Notes: generated from the sequence alone by a model not told the origin. DNA of 5,058 nucleotides from UBA1367 sp040268355 (GCA_040268355.1 JAWRIT010000050.1:1-5058), one strand, 5' to 3'; shown: positions 1-4,989, counted from the first letter of the stretch. Made by a program: numbers and translations.

Positions 1-42
1 GGGGCGCGCTCGCGCGTTTGTTGAGCAGCGGTAGCCGTGACG

Positions 43-480
43 CTATGCGGCCTTGGCACCGCCAGGGATCTCGCCGGCGCAGTGCGGGCAGCGGGTGGCG
101 CCCTCCTTGACCTCCTCGAGGCAATGCGGGCAGGTCGGTGCCGGGGCCGCCTGCGCGTCCTCCTCGGCCTTCTGGGCCCCTGCGACGGTCTTGAACTTGT
201 TGACCGCCTTGACCATGTTGAACACGATGAAGGCCACGATCAGGAAGTTGATGATGGCGCTGATGAAGGCGCCGAAGTCGATGCTGGTGCCCGGAACGAC
301 GAGCGATCCGGTCATGTCGGTGCCGCCACCTGTGACGAACGTGATGAGCGGGTTGATGATGCTGTTGGTCAGGGCGGTGACGATGGCGGTGAACGCCCCG
401 CCGATGATGACGCCGACGGCCATGTCCATGACGTTACCCTGGGCGATGAACTCCTTGAATTCGTCTATGTACTTGCGCAT
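43..480 (-). CDS. mscL: Large-conductance mechanosensitive channel MscL with C-terminal zinc ribbon
   Basis: This 145-residue inner-membrane protein should form the homopentameric pore that opens under membrane tension and releases solutes during hypo-osmotic shock. The N-terminal amphipathic helix (residues 1-14) is followed by the MscL signature GNVMDMAVGVIIG (15-28) in TM1, about 19-43, which lines the pore. A short Gly/Thr-rich periplasmic loop (about 50-68) precedes TM2 (about 70-92), which carries NFLIVAF as in the E. coli protein. Beyond residue 96 the usual acidic/amphipathic C-terminal helix is not seen. Instead an Ala/Glu-rich linker leads to CPHC-x10-CPHC (Cys 117, 120, 131, 134), a four-cysteine zinc-ribbon pattern, and a GGAKAA end. 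The ATG is preceded by AAGGAG (487-492) at 6-base spacing. It is the last visible gene of the minus-strand cluster and probably has its own promoter. The family call is very secure; a metal-binding role for the tail is inferred from the cysteine spacing. Confidence 0.97.
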   Translation of the reverse strand: MRKYIDEFKEFIAQGNVMDMAVGVIIGGAFTAIVTALTNSIINPLITFVTGGGTDMTGSLVVPGTSIDFGAFISAIINFLIVAFIVFNMVKAVNKFKTVAGAQKAEEDAQAAPAPTCPHCLEEVKEGATRCPHCAGEIPGGAKAA

Positions 481-492
481 ACCTCTCTCCTT

Positions 493-506
493 CTGTCTTC
501 GGACAG
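493..506 (-). other. 5-bp hairpin in the mscL leader, next to the Shine-Dalgarno
   Basis: The stem arms CTGTC and GACAG are perfectly complementary around a 4-base loop (CGAA in the mscL mRNA sense). The hairpin ends directly before the AAGGAG ribosome-binding site at 487-492. If the extended -10 at 517-525 is used, it would sit within a few bases of the mRNA 5' end, where it could stabilise the message. The sequence pairing is seen; the function is inferred. Confidence 0.4.
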
Positions 507-516
507 TGTGCCGACT

Positions 517-525
517 ACTCTAGCA
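517..525 (-). promoter_or_regulatory. Candidate extended -10 promoter for mscL
   Basis: On the minus strand the sequence reads TGC-TAGAGT. This is a TGn extension followed by a hexamer matching TATAAT at four of six positions. It lies about 37 bases upstream of the mscL start. No good -35 box is present at 16-18 bases, which is compatible with an extended -10 promoter. It would let mscL be expressed apart from dtd and the peptidase. The match is modest. Confidence 0.35.
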
Positions 526-551
526 GATACAAAAACCGCAGGATGCGTGGG

Positions 552-575
552 AAAGAGCGCGGCGCCGGCGCACTC
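552..575 (-). terminator. Weak imperfect hairpin at the dtd stop, possible partial terminator
   Basis: In the minus sense, GAG-T-GCGC pairs with GCGC-T-CTT around a 7-base loop, with a T/T mismatch and a terminal G-U pair, and is followed by only three T residues. It overlaps the dtd stop codon. Without a long U tract it would at most reduce read-through into mscL. The evidence is weak. Confidence 0.25.
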
Positions 576-1068
576 AGCTCGTCGAGCGCGGGCGCCCCTC
601 CTTCGTGCCCCGCCTGGGACGGGCGAGCTCGTCGGTGTCGAGCCAGATGGTGATGGGTCCGTCGTTGACGAGCGCGACCTGCATCTCCGCGCCAAAGACG
701 CCGCGTCCCACGTGACGCAGGTCGCGTTCGGCCAGCTCGCAGAACGTCTTGTAGAGGGGGACGGCCACCTCTGGGGGTGCCGCGCCGACAAAGGAGGGCC
801 GACGTCCCTTGCGGGCGTCGGCAAAGAGGGTGAACTGGCTCACCACCAGCACCTCGCCGTCCACGTCGACAAGGGAGCGGTTCATCCTGCCGAGCTCGTC
901 GTCGAACACCCGCAGGTGGCAGATCTTGTCCCAGAGACGCTCGACCTCTGAGGGCGTGTCGGTCGGCGCCACGCCCAGAAGCACGAGCAGCCCCTGGCCG
1001 CAGGATCCCACCACCGCGTCGTCCACGGTGACGGAGGCCGAGCTGACCCGTTGCAGAACCGCTCTCAC
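574..1068 (-). CDS. dtd: D-aminoacyl-tRNA deacylase (DTD)
   Basis: This 164-residue cytoplasmic enzyme hydrolyses the ester bond of tRNAs mischarged with D-amino acids (for example D-Tyr-tRNA) or glycine, which protects translation. The start MRAVLQRVSSASVTVD is the classic family opening. The SQFT motif is at 77-80, followed by LFADARKGRRPSF. The Gly-cisPro motif lies in NDGPIT (135-140), followed by IWLDT. Both are the conserved active-site elements of the DTD dimer. The start codon is GTG (1066-1068), chosen because it gives the exact family N-terminus and follows a purine-rich site. E. coli Dtd is 145 residues; this protein carries an extra basic, low-complexity tail from about residue 148. 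The gene lies nine bases after the M32 peptidase stop, so the two are probably co-transcribed and translationally coupled. The family call is very secure. Confidence 0.97.
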   Translation of the reverse strand: MRAVLQRVSSASVTVDDAVVGSCGQGLLVLLGVAPTDTPSEVERLWDKICHLRVFDDELGRMNRSLVDVDGEVLVVSQFTLFADARKGRRPSFVGAAPPEVAVPLYKTFCELAERDLRHVGRGVFGAEMQVALVNDGPITIWLDTDELARPRRGTKEGRPRSTS

Positions 1069-1080
1069 GACCCGCCCCTA
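1069..1080 (-). promoter_or_regulatory. dtd ribosome-binding site overlapping the upstream stop codon
   Basis: On the minus strand the peptidase stop TAG runs into GGGCGGGTC and then the dtd GTG. The AGGGG that serves as Shine-Dalgarno (1075-1079) uses two bases of the stop codon and lies 6 bases from the start. This layout supports translational coupling and decides the GTG start. Confidence 0.6.
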
Positions 1081-2682
1081 CAGTCCGTAGAGAGCCGAGA
1101 ACTTCTCGGTGAGGTACTGGGTGAAGTAGGTGGGGGAGAAGGGCTCGCCGCAGGCGCCCTGGATCAGCTCGCTGGTGTCTTGGGAGCGTCCGTGACGCCA
1201 GATGCGATCACGCAGCCAGTCGTGGATGGGCGCGAGGTCGCCCGAGGAGCAGACGCCGTCAAAGTCCATGCCCTCGCGCACCATGGCCGCCTTGAGCTGC
1301 GCCCCGATGGCGCTGCCGAGCGCGTAGGTGGGGAAGTAGCCAAAGCTGCCGTCGGACCAGTGGGTGTCCTGCAGGGCGCCGCGCGCGTCATTGGGGACGT
1401 CGATGCCCAGGTAGCTCTTGTAGCGCTCCGCCCACAGGGTCGGCACGTCGGACGCGCTCGCCTCCCCAGAGAGGAGCAGCTGCTCGATCTCGTAGCGCAC
1501 GAGTACGTGGAGCGGGTAGGTGAGCTCGTCGGCCTCGGTCCGGATGGGTTGGGCCTCGACACGGTTGGCCGCCGTGTAGAACTGCAGTGGCGTCATGCGA
1601 CCGAGCTGCCCGCGGAAGTGGCGCGACATGACCTCCAGCAGCCGCGGGGCGAAGGCCAAGCTGCGACCCACATAATTCTCGAAGAAGCGCGACTGGGCCT
1701 CGTGCATGCCCATGGAGGTGCCGCCCTTGAGCGAGGTGTAGTCGAAGGCCGCCTCCACGCCCAGCTCGTAGAGGGCATGGCCGCCCTCGTGGAGTATGGT
1801 GAAGACGTTGGAGAGGGGATCGTTCTCCACCACATGCCCGGCGATGATGGCGTAGTTGCTGGTGAGGCTGTCGGAGAACGGATGCTCGGTCGAGGTGAGG
1901 AAGACCTTGCGCTCGTCAAGGCCCTCGAGGCGCACGAGGTCGCGGGCGAGGTCCCACTGGCGGCCCACGTCGAAGCGCCCGGTCAGCGGCGGCGCCGTCT
2001 CCTGGCGCCTGCTGGCCCGCACGTCTGCCAGAAGCGGCACCACGTCCTGCTTGACCTGCTCGAAGAACCGGTCGTAGAAGGCCCGGTCGGTACCGTGCTC
2101 GAAGTCGTCGAGCAGCACGTCGTAGGGCTCGGCCTCGGGCTTGCGGCACCGGGCCACCTCACGCATCATCTCGATGATGCGATCGAGGTAGGGCTCGTAG
2201 GCGTCCCAGTCGCCCGCCGCCTTGGCGCGACGCCAGACGTCGGTCGTCTCGTTGGCGAGCCGCGTGAGGGCCGTCTGCACCTCGGTCGGCACGTCGACCT
2301 GTCGCGCGCGGTCGCGCTTGAGGATGCGCACCTGGGCCGCTTGGGTGTCGGTGAGCACGGCGCTCGCGGAAGAGAGCCGATCGAGCAGCGCGCCCGTCTC
2401 GTCGGAGCACAGCAGCGCCTGGTCCTCCTCCTGCAGGATGGCGAGCGCCTCGCCACGGTCGGCGGTCGCGGCCGCAGGGTCGATCGTGGCGCCGTAGCAG
2501 TACATCCCGGTACGCGCGTAGCGATGCGCGTACAGATGGCGCTCCAGCTCGTCGAGCGCCGCGATGTCTGCCTTGGGGTTGGTGAGCGCGGCCGGCTGGA
2601 CGTTCGGCGGGGTGCCGGGAAGCTGGGTGGTCGCGCCCGGGTCGCTGTCAGGGACCCGGTTCTCGGCCCGTTCGTTGGTCAT
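1078..2682 (-). CDS. M32-family metallocarboxypeptidase (carboxypeptidase Taq type)
   Basis: This 534-residue, mostly helical cytoplasmic zinc peptidase should remove single residues from the C-terminus of peptides. Several family M32 motifs are present in order: HPF (267-269), the zinc motif HEGGH (298-302, ligands His298 and His302, catalytic Glu299), HEAQ (327-330, Glu328 as likely third ligand) followed by SRFFEN, IRTEAD (380-385) and GALQDTHW (435-442). The DxRxT motif expected seven residues after HPF is not there; YAIIA stands in that place (278-282). The first ~35 residues are Pro/Thr/Asn-rich and probably disordered. There is no signal peptide. The ATG is supported by GGAGG at 2688-2692, five bases upstream. 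It is the first gene of the minus-strand cluster with dtd and mscL, and its promoter candidate lies in the divergent region shared with the sugar kinase. Family membership is secure; the exact substrate preference is unknown. Confidence 0.95.
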   Translation of the reverse strand: MTNERAENRVPDSDPGATTQLPGTPPNVQPAALTNPKADIAALDELERHLYAHRYARTGMYCYGATIDPAAATADRGEALAILQEEDQALLCSDETGALLDRLSSASAVLTDTQAAQVRILKRDRARQVDVPTEVQTALTRLANETTDVWRRAKAAGDWDAYEPYLDRIIEMMREVARCRKPEAEPYDVLLDDFEHGTDRAFYDRFFEQVKQDVVPLLADVRASRRQETAPPLTGRFDVGRQWDLARDLVRLEGLDERKVFLTSTEHPFSDSLTSNYAIIAGHVVENDPLSNVFTILHEGGHALYELGVEAAFDYTSLKGGTSMGMHEAQSRFFENYVGRSLAFAPRLLEVMSRHFRGQLGRMTPLQFYTAANRVEAQPIRTEADELTYPLHVLVRYEIEQLLLSGEASASDVPTLWAERYKSYLGIDVPNDARGALQDTHWSDGSFGYFPTYALGSAIGAQLKAAMVREGMDFDGVCSSGDLAPIHDWLRDRIWRHGRSQDTSELIQGACGEPFSPTYFTQYLTEKFSALYGL

Positions 2683-2722
2683 GGGTTCCTCCGTGTGAGC
2701 TACGTTTGCTTCTCGTCACCTC

Positions 2723-2751
2723 AGTGTAGCGTCACGAGGCATAAGACACAA
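2723..2751 (-). promoter_or_regulatory. Candidate sigma-70-type promoter of the peptidase-dtd-mscL cluster
   Basis: On the minus strand TTGTGT (2746-2751) is followed after exactly 17 bases by TACACT (2723-2728). The boxes match TTGACA at three and TATAAT at four of six positions, with ideal spacing. Transcription would start about 30-35 bases before the peptidase ATG. The -35 box overlaps one arm of the inverted repeat at 2749-2775. Confidence 0.45.
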
Positions 2752-2775
2752 AGGCGGCGCGCGCAGGCGCCTTTG
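2749..2775. repeat. Perfect 8-bp inverted repeat, possible operator
   Basis: CAAAGGCG (2749-2756) and its exact complement CGCCTTTG (2768-2775) are separated by 11 bases. Centre-to-centre spacing of the arms is 19 bases, close to two helical turns, as expected for a dimeric repressor site. The left arm overlaps the -35 box of the peptidase promoter. It lies between divergent genes and has no U tract, so a terminator is unlikely. The regulator is unknown. Confidence 0.4.
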
Positions 2776-2800
2776 GGCGGACCCTGCGTCCTTTGCGCGG
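2770..2800 (+). repeat. 11-base direct repeat with 20-base period
   Basis: CCTTTGGGCGG (2770-2780) recurs as CCTTTGCGCGG (2790-2800) with one mismatch, starting exactly 20 bases later. The first copy overlaps the right arm of the inverted repeat. GGACCCTGC (2779-2787) and GCAGGTCC (2800-2807) also form an imperfect inverted repeat around the second copy. Same-face spacing suggests a protein-binding region, but chance is possible in such GC-rich DNA. Confidence 0.3.
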
Positions 2801-2829
2801 CAGGTCCCTCCGTTGAACGAAATGACCTG

Positions 2830-2855
2830 TTGTGCGGCTGTGAATGCGCCATACT
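2830..2855 (+). promoter_or_regulatory. Weak promoter candidate for the ROK kinase
   Basis: CATACT (2850-2855) matches TATAAT at four positions. TTGTGC (2830-2835) is the nearest -35-like box, but the spacer is only 14 bases. It is the most AT-containing spot ahead of the kinase and would give a leader of about 50 bases. This is the best candidate in the stretch, not a strong one. Confidence 0.25.
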
Positions 2856-2898
2856 AGGGGGCATCGCAGGGCGGTCGTGCCCACGTACCCCAGACACG

Positions 2899-2905
2899 AA
2901 GGAGG
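2899..2905 (+). promoter_or_regulatory. Ribosome-binding site of the ROK kinase
   Basis: AAGGAGG is a near-perfect Shine-Dalgarno, 8 bases before the ATG at 2914. It fixes the kinase start even though the reading frame stays open far upstream. Confidence 0.85.
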
Positions 2906-2913
2906 TCTCACCC

Positions 2914-3858
2914 ATGGGAAAGGTTCTTGGCATCGACATCGGCGGCACTAGCATCAAAGTCGGTCTGTTCTCCGAGGAGGGCAGCCTTGAGGCCGTCAGC
3001 AAGATCCCGACCGGGGAGATCGTGAGCGAGGCGGCCTTCGCCGTGGTGACCGAGGGCCTGAAGACCCTGCTCGCCGAGAACGGCGTGACGACCGAGGAGG
3101 TCATCGCCATCGGCCTTGACGTGCCCGGTCCGGTGGACGACAAGGGCAAGGTCGGCATGCTCGCCAACATCGAGCTCGACCCCGAGGGCCTGCAGGACGC
3201 CATCATGCGCACCTTCCCGGGTGCCAACCTCGCCTTTGTGAACGACGCCAACGCCGCCGCGCTCGGCGAGCTGTGGCAGGGCACGGCCAAGGGCGCCAAG
3301 AGCTTCGTGCTGATCGCCATCGGCACGGGCGTGGGCGGCGGCGTGGTCGCGGGTGGCAAGGTCATCTCTGGCGCCTTTGGTGCGGGTGGGGAGATCGGCC
3401 ATGTGACGGTGAACCGCGACGAGACCGAGGTCTGCGGCTGCGGGCGGACGGGATGTCTGGAGCAGTACTCGTCGGCCTCGGGCATCGTCCGCTCGTATCA
3501 GCGGGAGTGCAAGCGGCTCGGCACCGCTCCGGTCGCGCTCGACGGCCCCACCGACACGCTCTCCATCTTCAATGCGTGCCGGGCGGGCGACGATGCCGCG
3601 CGCGGCGCCATCCTGACCATGTGCGACAAGCTCGGCTATGCGATGGCCCAGATATCGACCGTCGTCGACCCGCAGATCTATCTCATCGGAGGCGGCGTGG
3701 GCGGGGGCTTCAACCTCTATGCCGAGGACCTGCGGGCGGCCTTCCGCAAGTACTGCCTGGCCCCGAGCGTGGCCACGCGCATCCTGCCGGCGAGCCTGGG
3801 CAACGATGCGGCAATGTACGGGTGCGCCTACCAGGCGCTGCAGGAGCATGGCGCATAG
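2914..3858 (+). CDS. ROK-family sugar kinase, probable glucokinase (GlkA/GlcK type)
   Basis: This 314-residue cytoplasmic kinase most likely phosphorylates glucose at O6 using ATP and feeds glycolysis. The N-terminus GIDIGGTSIK (6-15) is the phosphate-binding loop. GLDVPGPVD follows at about 93-101, then NDANAAALGE (110-119) with the catalytic base Asp111. GTGVGGG (137-143) is the second phosphate-binding segment. GEIGH (159-163) gives the sugar-contacting Glu160 and His163. CGCGRTGCLE (174-183) is the ROK zinc motif: His163, Cys174, Cys176 and Cys181 are the expected ligands and Glu183 the conserved sugar contact. Length matches single-domain ROK kinases; there is no N-terminal helix-turn-helix, so it is not a ROK repressor. 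The start is set by AAGGAGG and the family N-terminus. It is divergent from the peptidase and followed after 128 bases by PTS IIA genes. Fructose, mannose or amino-sugar specificity cannot be excluded. Confidence 0.94.
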   Translation: MGKVLGIDIGGTSIKVGLFSEEGSLEAVSKIPTGEIVSEAAFAVVTEGLKTLLAENGVTTEEVIAIGLDVPGPVDDKGKVGMLANIELDPEGLQDAIMRTFPGANLAFVNDANAAALGELWQGTAKGAKSFVLIAIGTGVGGGVVAGGKVISGAFGAGGEIGHVTVNRDETEVCGCGRTGCLEQYSSASGIVRSYQRECKRLGTAPVALDGPTDTLSIFNACRAGDDAARGAILTMCDKLGYAMAQISTVVDPQIYLIGGGVGGGFNLYAEDLRAAFRKYCLAPSVATRILPASLGNDAAMYGCAYQALQEHGA

Positions 3859-3883
3859 GGCGCAGGCCCCGTTTGCTGTGAAA

Positions 3884-3915
3884 AACGCCGCCCCCCTCCG
3901 TTTGGGGGTCACGTT
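3884..3915 (+). terminator. Imperfect GC hairpin after the kinase, possible terminator
   Basis: CCCCC (3892-3896) pairs with GGGGG (3904-3908) around a 7-base loop. An outer AACG/CGTT pairing (3884-3887 with 3912-3915) is possible across an internal loop, and an A tract precedes it. There is no U tract on the plus side. It may end kinase transcription weakly, since a promoter candidate for the next gene begins at about the same point. Confidence 0.3.
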
Positions 3916-3943
3916 GCGACGCAGGCGTGGTACAGTGCATAAG
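3914..3943 (+). promoter_or_regulatory. Candidate promoter of the first PTS IIA gene
   Basis: TTGCGA (3914-3919) and CATAAG (3938-3943) each match consensus at four of six positions with an 18-base spacer. An overlapping alternative is the extended -10 TGG-TACAGT (3928-3936) without a clear -35. Either would start transcription about 35-45 bases before the ATG at 3987, giving the IIA genes expression independent of the kinase. Confidence 0.4.
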
Positions 3944-3974
3944 TGCTCGTAACCCACGTTGGTTCTCTGGAGAT

Positions 3975-3980
3975 AAGGAG
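3975..3980 (+). promoter_or_regulatory. Ribosome-binding site of the first IIA gene
   Basis: AAGGAG lies 6 bases before the ATG at 3987. It decides this start over an in-frame upstream ATG at 3927 whose 20 added residues are not conserved in the paralogue. Confidence 0.8.
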
Positions 3981-3986
3981 TGTTGT

Positions 3987-4433
3987 ATGACCGAGTACAT
4001 CACCGCCGACCAAGTTTTCTTCGACAATCCCGCCACCAGCGTCGACGAGGTGCTGGAGTTTGTGTCCGAGAAGGCCGTCGAGCTGGGCATTTCCGAAGAT
4101 AAGGACGCCGTTCTGGCGGCCTTCAAGGCGCGCGAGGCGCTGGGTACCACCGGCATTCAGAGCGGGTTCGCCATCCCGCACTGCAAGAGCGCTGCCGTGA
4201 AGGACGCTGCCATCCTTGTCGTCAAGCTTGCGAACCCGGTGGCTTGGGACGCGCTTGATGGCAAGCCCACCAAGATCGCCGTCGCGCTGTTCTCGCCCGA
4301 TGGCGACGTCCACCTGACGCTGCTGTCCTCCGTCGCGACGTTGCTGCTTGACGAGTCCTTCCGCTCGAAGGTCCGTCACGCCGACTCCGCCGAGGCCATC
4401 GCCGCAGCGTTCAACGCCGGCCTCAGCGTCTAG
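3987..4433 (+). CDS. PTS sugar transporter IIA protein, fructose/mannitol class (copy 1)
   Basis: This 148-residue cytoplasmic phosphocarrier should accept a phosphoryl group from HPr on a histidine and pass it to a IIB domain of a sugar permease. The fructose/mannitol/Ntr IIA fold is indicated by the motif GTTG...GFAIPHCKS, with His65 as the phosphorylation site in IPHC (63-66), followed by the hydrophobic strand ILVVKL and the VAWDALDG segment. It covers a whole single domain, with no fused IIB, IIC or HPr. It opens MTEYITADQVFFDNPATSVDEVLEF, which aligns without gaps to copy 2. It lies 128 bases after the sugar kinase and 100 bases before its paralogue. The transported sugar cannot be told from this domain, and a regulatory IIA role (PtsN-like) remains possible. 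Class assignment is firm. Confidence 0.93.
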   Translation: MTEYITADQVFFDNPATSVDEVLEFVSEKAVELGISEDKDAVLAAFKAREALGTTGIQSGFAIPHCKSAAVKDAAILVVKLANPVAWDALDGKPTKIAVALFSPDGDVHLTLLSSVATLLLDESFRSKVRHADSAEAIAAAFNAGLSV

Positions 4434-4463
4434 GCGGCGCCGGGATTCGGCAGAGGATCACGG

Positions 4464-4495
4464 GGGAGCCCGGCACGGAGAGGTGCTGGGCTCCC
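4464..4495 (+). other. Strong 13-bp hairpin between the two IIA genes
   Basis: GGGAGCCCGGCAC (4464-4476) pairs with GTGCTGGGCTCCC (4483-4495) over 13 pairs, including one G-U, around the 6-base loop GGAGAG. It is by far the strongest hairpin seen in the window. No U tract follows, so it is either a GC-rich terminator without a tail, a partial attenuator, or an RNA stability/processing element that sets the ratio of the two IIA proteins. Confidence 0.65.
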
Positions 4496-4518
4496 GCTCG
4501 TATGGTTCGCATTCGCAT

Positions 4519-4527
4519 GGGAGGGAG
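4519..4527 (+). promoter_or_regulatory. Ribosome-binding site of the second IIA gene
   Basis: GGGAGGGAG lies 6 bases before the ATG at 4534. It sets this start; the frame is open further upstream through the end of copy 1, but that sequence does not resemble a IIA protein. Confidence 0.75.
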
Positions 4528-4533
4528 CCTCAT

Positions 4534-4989
4534 ATGATCGAGTTCGTGGAGCCGCGCCAAGTCTTTCTGAACAACCCCGCCACCACGGTTGACGAGGCCT
4601 TGGAGTTTCTGGCGGACAAGGCCGTGGAGCTGGGGATCGCCACCGACCGACAGGCCGTGCTCGCCGGGCTTCGCGCACGCGAGGCCGAGGGCACCACGGG
4701 CATGATGGCGGGCTTTGCCATCCCGCACTGCAAGAGCTCCGCCATCACGCGCTCGACCGTGCTGGTCGTGAAGTTCGCAGGAGATGTCGCGTGGGACGCG
4801 ATGGACGGCGTGCCCATCCGCACCGCCATCTCGCTTCTGGTTCCCGAGAGCGAGGCGGGAACCGACTTTCTGGTCATGCTCTCGCAGGTGGCCGTCCTGC
4901 TCATGCGCGAGGAGTTCCGCTCCGGCATTGATGCCGCCGACGACGAGCAGACCGTCGCGCGGATCATCAACGACGGGCTCGATGGCTGA
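4534..4989 (+). CDS. PTS sugar transporter IIA protein, fructose/mannitol class (copy 2)
   Basis: This 151-residue phosphocarrier is a paralogue of the gene just upstream. Without gaps, about 59 of the first 98 residues are identical, including NPAT-VDE, KAVELGI, the GTTG...GFAIPHCKS core and VAWDA-DG. His65 is the predicted phosphorylation site, in exactly the same position as in copy 1. The C-terminal third diverges more: LVPESEAGTDFLVML replaces a shorter, more polar stretch, giving three extra residues. No IIB or IIC domain is attached or visible in the remaining 69 bases, so its partner is encoded outside the window. The two copies may serve different IIB partners or differ in dosage. 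Being behind the hairpin at 4464-4495, it could be expressed at a different level from copy 1. Confidence 0.93.
   Translation: MIEFVEPRQVFLNNPATTVDEALEFLADKAVELGIATDRQAVLAGLRAREAEGTTGMMAGFAIPHCKSSAITRSTVLVVKFAGDVAWDAMDGVPIRTAISLLVPESEAGTDFLVMLSQVAVLLMREEFRSGIDAADDEQTVARIINDGLDG

Noticed and set aside
3..16. CGCG-rich palindrome after mscL as a terminator
   Set aside because: The alternating CG repeat pairs with itself in several ways, no U tract is visible, and it lies at the window edge, so it cannot be judged.
37..951. 304-codon plus-strand open frame opposite mscL and dtd
   Set aside because: It spans two well-identified minus-strand genes and their spacer, has Asp/Glu/Gly/Val-rich composition without any motif, and is an antisense shadow.
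43..2682. MscL, dtd and the peptidase as a defence or toxin system
   Set aside because: All three are intact housekeeping families, and nothing in the layout (no nuclease, toxin, transposase or composition shift) supports a defence island.
1051..2913. A very long open plus-strand frame opposite the M32 peptidase that continues in frame into the ROK kinase
   Set aside because: The translated upstream part is Val/Gly/Ala/Arg/His-rich with no recognisable domain, as expected for the antisense of a high-GC gene. The kinase family N-terminus and a strong ribosome-binding site place the true start at 2914.
2908..3957. 349-codon minus-strand open frame opposite the ROK kinase
   Set aside because: Composition is typical of reverse-strand reading of GC-rich coding DNA (His/Arg/Ala/Asp-rich) and there is no domain; the plus strand encodes an intact kinase with all motifs.
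3927..3986. Upstream ATG that would add 20 residues to the first IIA protein
   Set aside because: It lies within the promoter candidate region, the added residues have no counterpart in copy 2, and AAGGAG at 3975-3980 points to the ATG at 3987.
4501..4506. TATGGT as a -10 box giving the second IIA gene its own promoter
   Set aside because: It matches four of six positions, but the matching -35 position falls inside the hairpin and reads GAGAGG, which is unlike the consensus.
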